This document shows, in pieces, positions 30,406 to 44,506 of a DNA stretch of 64,000 bases; the first letter of the stretch is position 1; each line of letters starts with the position of its first letter. Location of the stretch: assembly GCF_027744825.2 (NCBI RefSeq), contig NC_071348.1:20183563-20247562 (forward strand). The letters run 5' to 3'. Position numbers and translations under genes: made by a program. Origin of the DNA: Synchiropus splendidus. Its lineage: Eukaryota; Chordata; Actinopteri; Syngnathiformes; Callionymidae. The notes under the pieces are model-generated. The model searched no databases, was not told where the DNA came from, and saw only the letters and a program-made list of their open reading frames with translations.

Positions 30406-31424
30406 TTAGATTTGTTGTGCAACTACTAGAAAGACCCTTTCTGCTATAGTGGGACGTGAAAATTTCATGTTCTGAAGCTTCCCTGAGAAGTTATGGCACA
30501 ATGCAGAAAACGCGTTTTCAGTCTGAGATAAGGTGGTTTCCGAAACGCCAAACTTAAAAATGTTGATAGCTTTGGAAAAACACTTCAGACAGCTTACATT
30601 TGATGTGCAACTACTAGAAAGACCCTTTCTGCTATAGTGGGAGGTGAACATTTCATGTTCTGAAGCTTCCCTGCAAAGTTATGGCACAATGCGTAAAACG
30701 CGTTTTCAGCCTAAGATAACGTCGATTACGGAACGCCAAACATAAAAATGTTGATAACTTTGGAAAAACACTTCAGACAGCTTAGATTTGATGTGCAACT
30801 ACTAGAAAGACCCTTTCTGCTATAGTGGGACGTGAACATTTCATGTTCTGAAGCTTCCCTGAGAAGTTATGGCACAATGCAGAAAACGCGTTTTCAGTCT
30901 GAGATAAGGTGGTTTCCGAAACGCCAAACTTAAAAATGTTGATAGCTTTGGAAAAACACTTCAGACAGCTTACATTTGATGTGCAACTACTAGAAAGACC
31001 CTTTCTGCTATAGTGGGAGGTGAACATTTCATGTTCTGAAGCTTCCCTGCAAAGTTATGGCACAATGCGTAAAACGCGTTTTCAGCCTAAGATAACGTCG
31101 ATTATGGAACGCCAAACATAAAAATGTTGATAACTTTGGAAAAACACTTCAGACAGCTTAGATTTGATGTGCAACTACTAGAAAGACCCTTTCTGCTATA
31201 GTGGGACGTGAACATTTCATGTTCTGAAGCTTCCCTGAGAAGTTATGGCACAATGCAGAAAACGCGTTTTCAGTCTGAGATAAGGTGGTTTCCGAAACGC
31301 CAAAATTAAAAATGTTGATAGCTTTGGAAAAACACTTCAGACAGCTTACATTTGATCTGCAACTACTAGAAAGACCCTTTCTGCTATAGTGGGAGGTTAA
31401 AATTTCATGTTCGGAAGCTTCCAT
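30406..31424 (+). repeat. Dimeric higher-order repeat, about 2.7 copies
   Basis: A two-monomer unit of 376 bp repeats at 30406, 30782 and 31158. It alternates a monomer with GGGACGTGAA, CCCTGAGAAG and CCAAACTTAAAA (CCAAAATTAAAA in the third copy) with a monomer carrying CAGCTTACATTTGATNTGC. In the first two copies the second monomer ends CCTAAGATAACGTCG. Copies are nearly identical. Confidence 0.85.
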
Positions 31425-34400
31425 GCAAAGTTATGGCACAATGCAGACAACGCGTTTTCAGCCTGAGATAACATCGATTCAGGAACACCAAACATAAAAA
31501 TGTTGAAAACTTTCGAAAAACACTTCAGACAGCGTAGATTTGATTTGCAACTACTAGAAAGACCATTTCTGTTATAGTGGGAAGTGAAAATTTCATGTTC
31601 TGAAGCTTCACTGCAAAGTTATGGCACAATGCAGAAAACGCGTTTTCAGCTTGAGATAAGGTGGGTTCCGGAACGCCAAACATAAAAATGTTGATAACTT
31701 TGGAAAAACACTTCAGACAGCTTAGATTTGATGTGTAACTACTAGAAAGACCCTTTGTGCTATAGTGGGAGGTTAACATTTCATGTTCTGAAGCTTCCCT
31801 GAGAAGTTATGGCACAATGCAGAAAACGCGTTTTCAGCCTGAGATAAGGTGGTTTCCGAAACGCCAAACGTAAAAATGTTGATATCTTTCGAACAACACT
31901 TCAGACAGCTCAGATTTAATGTGCAACTACTAGAAAGACCCTTTCTGCTATAGTGGGAGGTGAACATTTCATGTTCTGAAGCTTCCCTGCAAAGTTATTG
32001 CACAACGCGTAAAGCGCGTTTTCAGCCTAAGATAAGGTCGATTCCGGAACGCCAAACATAAAAATGTTGATAACTTTGGAAAAACACATCAGACAGCTTA
32101 GATTTGTTGTGCAACTACTAGAAAGACCCTTTCTGCTATAGTGGGAGGTTAAAATTTCATGTTCTGAAGCTTCCCTGCAAAGTTATGGCACAATGCAGAA
32201 AACGCCTTTTCAGCCTGAGATAAGGTTGATTCCCTAACGCCAAACATGAAGATGTTCATAACTTTGGAAAACACTTCAGACAGCTTACATTTGATGTGCA
32301 ACTACTAGAAAGACCCTTTCTGCTATAGTGGGAGGTGAACATTTCATGTTCTGAAGCTTCCCTGCAAAGTTATGGCACAATGCGTAAAACGCGTTTTCAG
32401 CCTAAGATAACGTCGATTATGGAACGCCAAACATAAAAATGTTGATAACTTTGGAAAAACACTTCAGACAGCTTACATTTGATGAGCAACTACTAGAAAG
32501 ACCCTTTCTGCTATAGTGGGAGGTGAACATTTCATGTTCTGAAGCTTCCCTGCAAAGTTATGGCACATCGCGTAAAACGCGTTTTCAGCCTAAGATAGGG
32601 TCGATTCCGGAACGCCAAACATAAAAATGTTCATAACTTTGGAAAAACACATCAGACAGCTTAGATTTGATCTGCAACTACTAGAAAGACCCTTTCTGCT
32701 ATAGTGGGAGGTTAAAATTTCATGTTCGGAAGCTTCCATGCAAAGTTATGGCACAATGCAGACAACGCGTTTTCAGCCTGAGATAACATCGATTCAGGAA
32801 CACCAAACATAAAAATGTTGAAAACTTTCGAAAAACACTTCAGACAGCGTAGATTTGATTTGCAACTACTAGAAAGACCCTTTCTGCTATAGTGGGACGT
32901 GAAAATTTCATGTTCTAAAGGTTCCCTGAGATGTTATGGCACAATACAGAAAACGCGTTTTCAGCATGAGATAAGGTGGGTTCCAGAACGCCAAGCGTAA
33001 AAATGTTGATTACTTTGGAAAAACACTTCAGACAGCTTAGATTTAATGTGCAACTACTGGAAAGACCCTTTCTGCTGTAGTGGGAGGTGAAAATGTCATG
33101 TTCTGAAGATTCCCTGCAAAGTTAAGGCACAATGCAGGAAACGCGTTTTCAGCCTAAGATAAGGTCGATTCCGGAACGCCAAACATAAAAATGCTGATAA
33201 CTTTGGAAAAACACTTCAGACAGCTTAGATTTGATGTGCAACTACTAGAAAGACCCTTTCTGCTATGGTGGGATGTGAACATTTCATGTTCTGAAGCTTC
33301 CCTGCAAAGTTATTGCACAATGCAGAAAACGCGTTTTCAGCCTAAGATAAGGTCAATTCCGGAACGCCAAACATAAAAATGTTGATAACTTTGGAAAAAC
33401 ACGTCAGACAGCTTAGATTTGATCTGCACCTACTAGAAAGACCCCTTCTGCAATAGTGGGAGGTGAACATTTCATGTTCTGAAGCTTCCCTGAGAAGTTA
33501 TGGCACAATGCAGAAAACGCGTTTTCAGCCTGAGATAAGGTGGTTTCCGAAACGCCAAACGTAAAAATGTTGATATCTTTCGAACAACACTTCAGACAGC
33601 TCAGATTTAATGTGCAACTACTCGAAAGACCCTTTCTGCTATAGTGGGAGGTGAAAATTTCATTTTCTGAAGCTGCCCTGCAAAGTTATGGCACAATGCG
33701 TAAAACGCGTTTTCAGCCTGAGATAAGGTCGACTCCGGAACGCCAAACATAAAAATGTTGATAACTTTGGAAAAACACATCAGACAGCTTAGATTTGATG
33801 TGCAACTACGAGAAAGACCCTTTCTGGGATAGTGGGAGGTGAAAATTTCATGTTCTGAAGCTTCCCTTCAAAGTTATGGCACAATGCAGAAAACGCCTTT
33901 TCAGACTGAGATAAGGTTGATTCCAGAACGCCAAACATAAAAATGTTCATAACTTTGGAGAAACACTTCAGACAGCTTACATTTGATGTGCAACTACTAG
34001 AAAGACCCTTTCTGCTATAGTGGGAGGTGAACATTTCATGTTCTGAAGCGTCCCTGCAAAGCTATGACACAATGTGTAAAACGCGTTTTCAGCCTAAGAT
34101 AAGGTCAATTCCGCAACGCCAAACATAAAAATGTTGATAACTTTGGAAAAACACATCAGACAGCTTAGATTTGATCTGCAACTACTAGAAAGACCCTTTC
34201 TGCGATAGTGGAAGGTGAAAATTTCATGTTCTGAAGCTTCCCTGCAAAGTTATGGCACAATGCAGACAACGCGTTTTCAGCCTGAGATAAGGTCGATTCC
34301 GGAACGCCAAACATAAAAATGTTGATAACTTTGGAAAAACACATCAGACAGGTTAGATTTGTTGTGCAACTACTAGAAAGACCGTTTCTGCTATCGTGGG

Positions 34401-35029
34401 AGGTTAAAATTTCATGTTCTGAATATTCCCTGAAAAGTTACGGCACAATGCAGACAACGCGTTTTCAGCCTGAGATAAGATCGATTCTGGAATGCCAAAC
34501 ATAAAAATGTTGATAATTTTCGAAAAACACTTCAAACAGCTTAGATTTGATGTGCAACTACTAGAAAGACCCTTTCTGCTATAGTGGGAGGTGAACATTT
34601 CATGTTCTGAAGCTTCCCTGCAAAGTTATGGGACAATGCAGAAAACGATTTTTCATCCTGAGATAAGGTCGATTCCGGAACGCCATACATAAAAATGTTG
34701 ATAACTTTCGAAAAACACTTCAGACAGGTTAGATTTGACGTGCTACTACTAGAAAGACCCTTTCTGCTATAGTGGGATGTGAACATATCATGTTCTGAAG
34801 CTTCCCTGAGAAGTTATGGCACAATGCAGAAAACGCGTTTTCAGCCTGAGATAAGGTGGTTTCCAAAACGCCAAACGTAGAAATGTTGATTACTTTGGAA
34901 CAAACTTCTGACAGCTTAGATTTAATGTGCAACTACTAGAAAGACCCTTTCTGCGACAGTGGGAGGTGAAAATTTCATTTTCTGAAGCTTCCCTGCAAAG
35001 TTATGGCACAATGCGTAAAACGCGTTTTC

Positions 35030-38000
35030 AGCCTGAGATAAGGTCGATTCCGGAACGCCAAACATAAAAATGTTGATAACTTTCGAAAAACACTTCAGAC
35101 AGCTTAGATTTGATGTGGAACTACTAGAAAGACCCTTTCTGCTATTGTGGGAGGTCAACATTTCATGTTCTGAAGCTTCCCTGCAAAGTTATGGCACAAT
35201 GCAGAAAATGCGTTTTCAGCTTGAGATAAGGTGGGTTCCGGAACGGCAAACGTAAAAATGTTGATTACTTTGGAAAAACAATTCAGACAGCTTAGATTTG
35301 ATGTGCAACTACTAGAAAGACCCTTTCTGCTATAGTGGGAGGTGAACATTTCATGTTCTGAAGCTTCCCTGAGAAGTTATGGCACAATGCAGAAAACGCG
35401 TTTTCAGTCTGAGATAAGGTGGTTGCCGAAACGCCAAACGTAAAAATGTTGATAACTTTGGAACAACACTTCAAACAGCTTAGATTTAATGTGCAACTAC
35501 TATAAATACCCTTTCTGCTATAGTGGGACCTGAAAATTTCATGTTCTGAAGCTTCCCTGCAAAGTTATGGCACAATGCCGAAAACGCGTTTTCAGCCTGA
35601 GATAAGGTGGGTACCAGAACGCCAAACATAAAAATGTTGATAACTTTGGAACAACACTTCAGACAGCTTAGATTTGATTTGTGCAACTACTAGAAATACC
35701 CTTTCTGATATAGTGGGAGGTGAAAATTTCATTTTCTGAGGCTTCCCTGCAAAGTTATTGCACAATGCGTAAAACGCGTTTTCAGCTTGTGATAACGTCG
35801 ATTCCGGAACGCCAAACATAAAAATGTTGATAACTTTGGAAAAACACATCAAACAGCTTAGATTTGATGTGCAACTACTAGAAAGACCCTTTCTGGTATA
35901 GTGGGAGGTGTAAATTTCATGTTCTGAAGCTTCCCTGTAAAGTTATGGCTCAAAGCAGAAAACGCCTTTTCAGCCTGAGATAAGGTTGATTCCCGAACGC
36001 CAAACATAAAAATGTTGATAACTTTGGAAAAACACATCAGACAGCTTAGATTTGTTGTGCAACTACTAGAAAGACCCTTTCTGCTATAGTGGGAGGTGAA
36101 CATTTCATGTTCTGAAGCTTCCCTGCAAATTTATGGCACAATGCGTAAAACGCGTTTTGAGCGTGAGATAAGGTCGATTCCGGAACGCCAAACATAAAAA
36201 TGTTGATAACTTTCGAAAAACACTTCAGACAGCTTAGATTTGATGTGCAACTACTAGAATTACCATTTCTGCTATAGTGGGAGGTCAAAATTTGATGTTA
36301 TGAAGCTTCCCTGGAAAGTTATGGGACAATGCAGAAATCGCATTTTCATCCTGAGATTAGGTCGAATCCGGAACGCCAAACATAAAAATGTTCATAACTT
36401 TCCAAAAACACTTCAGACAGCTTAGATTTGATGTGCAACTACAAGAAAGACCCTTTCTGCTATAGTGGGAGGTCAAAATCTCATGTTCTGAAGCTTCCCA
36501 TGGAAAGTTATGGGACAATGCAGTAAATGATTTTTCATCCTGAGATTATGTCGATTCCGGAACGCCAAACATAAAAATGTTAATAACTTTCGAAAAACAC
36601 TTCAGACAGCTTAGATTTGATGTGCAACTACTAGAAAGACCCTTTCTGCTCTCGTGGGAGGTGAAAATTTCATGTTCTAAAGGTTCCCTGCAAAGTTATG
36701 GCACAATGTGTAAAACGCGTTTTCAGCCTGAGATAAGGTCGATTCCGGAACGCCAAACATAAAAATGTTGATAACTTTCGAAAAACACTTCAGACAGCTT
36801 AGATTTGATGTGGAACTACTAGAAAGACCCTTTCTGCTATAGTGGGAGGTCAACATTTCATGTTCTGAAGCTTCCCTGCAAAGTTATGGCACAATGCAGA
36901 AAATGCGTTTTCAGCTTGAGATAAGGTGGGTTCCGGAACGGCAAACGTAAAAATGTTGATTACTTTGGAAAAACAATTCAGACAGCTTAGATTTGATGTG
37001 CAACTACTAGAAAGACCCTTTCTGCTATAGTGGGAGGTGAACATTTCATGTTCTGAAGCTTCCCTGAGAAGTTATGGCACAATGCAGAAAACGCGTTTTC
37101 AGTCTGAGATAAGGTGGTTGCCGAAACGCCAAACGTAAAAATGTTGATAACTTTGGAACAACACTTCAAACAGCTTAGATTTAATGTGCAACTACTATAA
37201 ATACCCTTTCTGCTATAGTGGGACCTGAAAATTTCATGTTCTGAAGCTTCCCTGCAAAGTTATGGCACAATGCCGAAAACGCGTTTTCAGCCTGAGATAA
37301 GGTGGGTACCAGAACGCCAAACATAAAAATGTTGATAACTTTGGAACAACACTTCAGACAGCTTAGATTTGATTTGTGCAACTACTAGAAATACCCTTTC
37401 TGATATAGTGGGAGGTGAAAATTTCATTTTCTGAGGCTTCCCTGCAAAGTTATTGCACAATGCGTAAAACGCGTTTTCAGCTTGTGATAACGTCGATTCC
37501 GGAACGCCAAACATAAAAATGTTGATAACTTTGGAAAAACACATCAAACAGCTTAGATTTGATGTGCAACTACTAGAAAGACCCTTTCTGGTATAGTGGG
37601 AGGTGTAAATTTCATGTTCTGAAGCTTCCCTGTAAAGTTATGGCTCAAAGCAGAAAACGCCTTTTCAGCCTGAGATAAGGTTGATTCCCGAACGCCAAAC
37701 ATAAAAATGTTGATAACTTTGGAAAAACACATCAGACAGCTTAGATTTGTTGTGCAACTACTAGAAAGACCCTTTCTGCTATAGTGGGAGGTGAACATTT
37801 CATGTTCTGAAGCTTCCCTGCAAATTTATGGCACAATGCGTAAAACGCGTTTTGAGCGTGAGATAAGGTCGATTCCGGAACGCCAAACATAAAAATGTTG
37901 ATAACTTTCGAAAAACACTTCAGACAGCTTAGATTTGATGTGCAACTACTAGAATTACCATTTCTGCTATAGTGGGAGGTCAAAATTTGATGTTATGAAG

Positions 38001-38085
38001 CTTCCCTGGAAAGTTATGGGACAATGCAGAAATCGCATTTTCATCCTGAGATTAGGTCGAATCCGGAACGCCAAACATAAAAATG
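35030..38085 (+). repeat. 1.36 kb near-identical satellite duplication, offset 1695 bp
   Basis: About 35030-36390 recurs at about 36725-38085. The 1695 bp offset is nine monomers plus 3 bp; the extra bases come from the rare GATTTGATTTGTGCAAC insertion, present in both copies. I noticed only a couple of differences (for example CTATTGTGG versus CTATAGTGG near 35145 and 36840). This is the longest near-identical block I found in the window. Confidence 0.88.
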
Positions 38086-41000
38086 TTGATAACTTTGGAA
38101 AAAACATTTCAGACAGCTTAGATTTGTTGTGCAACTACAAGAAAGACCCTTTATGCTATTGTGGGAGGTTAAAATTTCATGTTCTGAAGATTCCCAGCAA
38201 AGTTATGGCATAAAGCAGAAAACGCGTTTTCAGACAGAGATAAGGTGGGTTCCGGAACGCCAAACATGAAAATGTTGATAACTTTGGAAAAACACTTCAG
38301 ACAGCTTAGATTTGTTGTACAACGACTAGAAAGACCCTTTCTGCTATAGTGGGAGGTGATAATTTCATGTTCTGAACCTTCCCTGCAAAGTTATGGCACA
38401 ATGCAGAAAAAGCGTTTTCAGCTTGACATAAGGTCGATTCCGGAACGCCAAAGATAATAATGTTGATAACCTTGGAAAAAAACTTCAGACAGCTTAGATT
38501 TGATGTGCAATTACTAGAAAGACCTTTTCTGCTATAGTGGGAGGTGAAAATTTCATGTTCTGAAGCTGCCCTGCAAAGTTATGGCACAATGCAGAAAACG
38601 CGTTTTCAGCCTGAGATAAGGTGGTTTCCGAAACGCCAAACGTAAAAATGTTGATATCTTTCGAACAACACTTCAGACAGCTCAGATTTAATGTGCAACT
38701 ACTAGAAACACCCTTTCTGCTATAGTGGGAGGTGAAAATTTCATTTTCTGAAGCTTCCCTGCAAAGTTATGGCACAATGCGTAAAACGCGTTTTGAGCGT
38801 GAGATAAGGTCGATTCCGGAACGCCAAACATAAAAATGTTGATAACTTTGGAAAAACACATCAGACAGCTTAGATTTGATGTGCAACTACTAGAAAGACC
38901 CCTTCTGCTATAGTGCGAGGTGAAAATTTCATTTTCTGAAGCTTCCCTGCAAAGTTATGGCACAATGCCGAAAACGCGTTTTCAGCCTGAGATAAGGTGG
39001 GTTACAGAACGCCAAGCGTAAAAATGTTGATAACTTTGGAAAAACACATCAGACAGCTTAGATTTGTTGTGCAACTACTAGAAAGACCCTTTCTGCTATA
39101 GTGGGAGGTTAAAATTTCATGTTCTGAAGCTTCCCTGCAAAGTTATGGCACAATGCAGACAACGCGTTTTCAGCCTGATATAAGGTCGATTCTGGAATGC
39201 CAAACATAAAAATGTTGATAACTTTGGAAAAACACATCAGACAGCTTAGATTTTTTGTGCAACTACTAGAAAGACCCTTTCTGCTATAGTGGGAGGTTAA
39301 AATTTCATGTTCGGAAGCTTCCATGCAAAGTTATGGCACAATGCAGACAACGCGTTTTCAGCCTGATATAAGGTCGATTCTGGAATGCCAAACATAAAAA
39401 TGTTGATAGCTTTCGAAAAACACTTCAGTCAGCTTAGATTTGATGTGCAACTACTAGAAAGACCCTTTCTGCTATAGTGGGAGGTGAACATTTCATGTTC
39501 TGAAGCTTCCCTGCAAAGTTATGGCACAATGCAGAAAATGCGTTTTCAGCTTGAGATAAGGTGGGTTCCGGAATGCCAAACATAAAAATGTTGATAACTT
39601 TGGAAAAACACTTCAGACAGCTTAGATTTGATGTGCAACTACTACAAAGACCCTTTCTGTAATAGTGGGAGGTTAACATTTCATGTTCTGAAGCTTCCCT
39701 GAGAAGTTATGGCACAATGCAGAAAACGCGTTTTCAGCCTGAGATGAGGTGGTTTCCGAAACGCCAAACATAAAAATGTTGATATCTTTCGAACAACACT
39801 TCAGACAGCTCAGATTTAATGTGCAACTACTCGAAAGACCCTTTCTGCTATAGTGGGAGGTGAAAATTTCATGTTCTGAAGCTTCCCTGCAAAGTTATGG
39901 CACAATGCGTAAAACGCGTTTTCAGCCTGAGATAAGGTCGATTCCGGAACGCCAAACATAAAAATGTTCATAACTTTGGAGAAACACTTCAGACAGCTTA
40001 CATTTGATGTGCAACTACTAGAAAGACCCTTTCTGCTATAGTGGGAGGTGAAGATTTCATGTTCTGAAGCTTCCCTGCAAAGTTATTGCACAATGCGTAA
40101 AACGCGTTTTCAGCCTGAGATAAGGTCGATTCCGGAACGCCAAACATAAAAATGTTGATAACTTTGGAAAAACACATCAGACAGCTTAGATTTGTTGTGC
40201 AACTACTAGAAAGACCCTTTCTGCTATCGTGGGAGGTTAAAATTTCATGTTCTGAATATTCCCTGCAAAGTTATGGCACATTGCAGAAAACGCGTTTTCA
40301 GCTTGAGATGAGGTGGGTTTCGGAACGCCAAACATAAAAATGTTGATAACTTTGGAAAAACACTTCAGACAGCTTAGATTTGATGTGCAACTACGAGAAA
40401 GAACCTTTCTGCTATAGTGGGAGGTGAAAATTTCATGTTCTGAAGCTTCCCTGGAAAGTTATTGCACAATACGTAAAACGCGTTTTCAGCCTGAGATAAG
40501 GGTGATTCCGGAACGCCAAACATAAAAATGTTGATAACTTTGGAAAAACACAACAGACAGCTAAGATTTGATGTGCAACTACTAGAAAGACCCTTTCTGC
40601 TATAGTGGGAGGTTAAAATTTCATGTTCGGAAGCTTCCCTGCAAAGTTAAGGAACAATGCAGACAACTCGTTTTCAGCCTGAGATAAGATCGATTCTGGA
40701 ATGCCAAACATAAAAATGTTGATAATTTTCGAAAAACACTTCAAACAGCTTAGATTTGATGTGCAACTACTAGAAAGACCCGTTCTGCTATAGTGGGAGG
40801 TGAACATTTCATTTTCTGAAGCTTCCCTGCAAAGTTATGGGACAATGCAGAAAACGATTTTTCATCCTGAGATTAGGTCGATTCCGGAACGCCAAACATG
40901 AAAATGTTGATAACTTTCGAAAAACGCTTCAGACAGCTTAGATTTGATGTGCAACTACTAGAAAGACCCTTTCTGCTATAGAGGGTCGTGAACATTTCAT

Positions 41001-42954
41001 GTTCTGAAGCTTCCCTGCAAAGTTATGGCACAATGCAGAAAACCTGTTTTCAGCCTGAGATAAGGTGGGTTCCGGAACGCCAAACATAAAAATGTTGATA
41101 ACTTTCGAAAAACACTTCAGACAGCTTAGATTTGATCTGCATCTACTAGAAAGACCCTTTCTGCTATATTGGGAGGTCAAAATTTCATGTTCTGAAGTTT
41201 CCCTGCAAAGTTATGGCACAATGCAGAAAACGATTTTTCATCCTGAGATAAGGTCGATTCCGGAACGCCAAACATAAAAATGTTGATAACTTTCGAAAAA
41301 CACTTCAGACAGCTTAGATTTGATGTGCAACTACTCGAAAGATCCTTTCTGCTGTAGTGGGAGGTGAAAATTTCATGTTCTGAAGCTTCCCTGCAAAGTT
41401 ATGGCACAAAGCGTAAAAAGCGTTTTCAGCCTGAGATAAGGTCGATTCCGGAACGCCAAACATAAAAATGTTGATAACTTTGGAACAACACTTCAGACAG
41501 CTTAGATTTGATGTGCAACTACTAGAAAGACCCTTTCTGCAATAGTGGGAGGTGAAAATTTCATTTTCTGAAGCTTCCCTGCAAAGTTATGGCACAATGC
41601 GTAAAACGCGTTTTCAGCCTGAGATAAGGTCGATTCAGGAACACCAAACATAAAAATGTTGAAAACTTTCGAAAAACACTTCAGACAGCTTACATTTGAT
41701 GTGCAACTACTAGAAAGACCCTTTCTGCTATAGTGGGAGGTGAACATTTCATGTTCTGAAGCTTCCCTGGAAAGTTATTGCACAATACATAAAACGCGTT
41801 TTCAGCCTAAGATAAGGTCGATTCCGGAACGCCAAACATAAAAATGTTGATAACTTTGGAAAAACACATCAGACAGCTTAGATTTGTTGTGCAACTACTA
41901 GAAAGACCCTTTCTGCTGTAGTGGGAGGTGAAAATTTCATGTTCAGAAGCTTCCCTGCAAAGTTATGGCACAATGCGTTAAAAGCGTTTTCAGCCAGAGT
42001 TGAGGTTGATTTCAAAACGCCAAACATAAAAATGTTGATAACTTTGGAAAAACACATCAGACAGCTTAGATTTGTTGTGCAACTACTGGAAAGATCCTTT
42101 CTGCTATAGTGGGAGGTTAAAATGTCATGTTCGGAAGCTTCCATGCAAAGTTATGGCACAATGCAGACAACGCGTTTTCAGCCTGAGATAATGTCGATTC
42201 TGGAACGTCAAACATTAAAATGTTGATAACTTTCGAAAAACCCTTCAGACAGCTTAGATTTGATGTGCAACTACTAGAAAGACCCTTTCTGCTATAGTGA
42301 GAGGTGAAAATTTCATGTTCTGAAGCTTTCCTGCAAAGTTATGGGACAATGCAGAAATCGCGTTTTCAGCTTGAGATAAGGTCGATTCCGGAACGCCAAA
42401 CATAAAAATGTTGATAACTTTCGAAAAACGCTTCAGACAGCTTAGATTTGATGTGCAACTACTAGAAAGACCCTTTCTGCTATAGACGGTCGTGAACATT
42501 TCATGTTCTGAAGCTTCCCTGCAAAGTTCTGGCACAATGCAGAAAACCTGTTTTCAGCTAGAGATAAGGTGGGTTCCGGAACGCCAAACATAAAAATGTT
42601 GATAACTTTCGAAAAACACTTCAGACAGCTTAGATTTGATGTGCATCTACTAGAAAGACCCTTTCTGCTATATTGGGAGGTCAAAATTTCATGTTCTGAA
42701 GCTTCCCTGCAAAGTTATGGGACAATGCAGAAAACGATTTTTCATCCTGAGATAAGGTCGATTCCGGAACGCCAAACATAAAAATGTTGATAACTTTCGA
42801 AAAACACTTCAGACAGCTTAGATTTGATGTGCAACTACTCGAAAGACCCTTTCTGCTATAGTGGGAAGTGAAAATTTCATGTTCTGAAGCTTCCCTGCAA
42901 AGTTATGGCACAATGCAGGAAACGCGTTTTCAGCCTGAGATAAGGTGGGTTCCG

Positions 42955-44506
42955 GAACGCCAAACATAAAAATATTGATAACTTTTGAAAAGCACTTCAG
43001 ACAGCTTAGATTTGATGTGCAACTACTAGAAAGACCCCTTCTGCTATAGTGGGAGTTGAAAATTTTATGTTCTGAAGCTTTCCTGCAAAGTTATGGCATA
43101 ATGCGTAAAACGCGTTTTCAGCCTGTGATAAGGTTGATTCCGGAACGCCAAACATAAGAATGTTGATAACTTTGTAAAAACACTTCAGACAGCTTAGATT
43201 TGATGTGCAACTACTAGAAAGACCCTTTCTGCTATAGTGGGATGTTAAAATTTCATGTTCTGAAGCTTCCCTGCAAAGTTATGGCACAATGCGTAAAACG
43301 CGTTTTCAGCCTGAGATAAGGTGGGTTCCGGAACGCCAAACATAAGAATGTTGATAACTTTGGAAAAACACTTCAGACAGCTTAGATTTGATGAGCAACT
43401 ACTAGAAAGACCCTTTCTGCGATAGTGGGAGGTGAACATTTCATGTTCTGAAGCTTCCCTGCAAAGTTATGGCACAATGCGTACAACGCGTTTTCAGCCT
43501 GAGATGAGGTTGATTTCAGAACGCCAAACATAAAAATGTTGATAACTTTGGAAAAACACTTCAAACAGCTAAGATTTGATGTGCAAACCCGAGAAAGACA
43601 CATTCTGCTATAGAGGGTCGTGAACATTTCATGTTCTGAAGCTTCCCTGCAAAGTTCTGGCACAATGCAGAAAACCTGTTTTCAGCTAGAGATAAGGTGG
43701 GTTCCGGAACGCCAAACATAAAAATGTTGATAACTTTCGAAAAACACTTCAGACGGCTTAGATTTGATGTGCATCTACTAGAAAGACCCTTTCTGCTATA
43801 TTGGGAGGTCAAAATTTCATGTTCTGAAGCTTCCCTGCAAAGTTATGGGACAATGCAGAAAACGATTTTTCATCCTGAGATAAGGTCGATTCCGGAACGC
43901 CAAACATAAAAATATTGATAACTTTTGAAAAGCACTTCAGACAGCTTAGATTTGATGTGCAACTACCAGAAAGACCCCTTCTGCTATAGTGGGAGTTGAA
44001 AATTTCATGTTCTGAAGCTTTCCTGCAAAGTTATGGCATAATGCGTAAAACGCGTTTTCAGCCTGTGATAAGGTTGATTCCGGAACGCCAAACATAAGAA
44101 TGTTGATAACTTTGTAAAAACACTTCAGACAGCTTAGATTTGATGTGCAACTACTAGAAAGACCCTTTCTGCTATAGTGGGATGTTAAAATTTCATGTTC
44201 TGAAGCTTCCCTGCAAAGTTATGGCACAATGCGTAAAACCCGTTTTCAGCCTGAGATAAGGTGGGTTCCGGAACGCCAAACATAAGAATGTTGATAACTT
44301 TGGAAAAACACTTCAGACAGCTTAGATTTGATGAGCAACTACTAGAAAGACCCTTTCTGCGATAGTGGGAGGTGAACATTTCATGTTCTGAAGCTTCCCT
44401 GCAAAGTTATGGCACAATGCGTACAACGCGTTTTCAGCCTGAGATGAGGTTGATTTCAGAACGCCAAACATAAAAATGTTGATAACTTTGGAAAAACACT
44501 TCAAAC
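42955..44506 (+). repeat. Five-monomer-offset satellite duplication
   Basis: About 42955-43566 recurs at about 43895-44506, exactly 940 bp (five monomers) away. Shared rare variants are AACTTTTGAAAAGCAC, CTTTGTAAAAACAC and GCGTACAACGCG. Confidence 0.82.
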
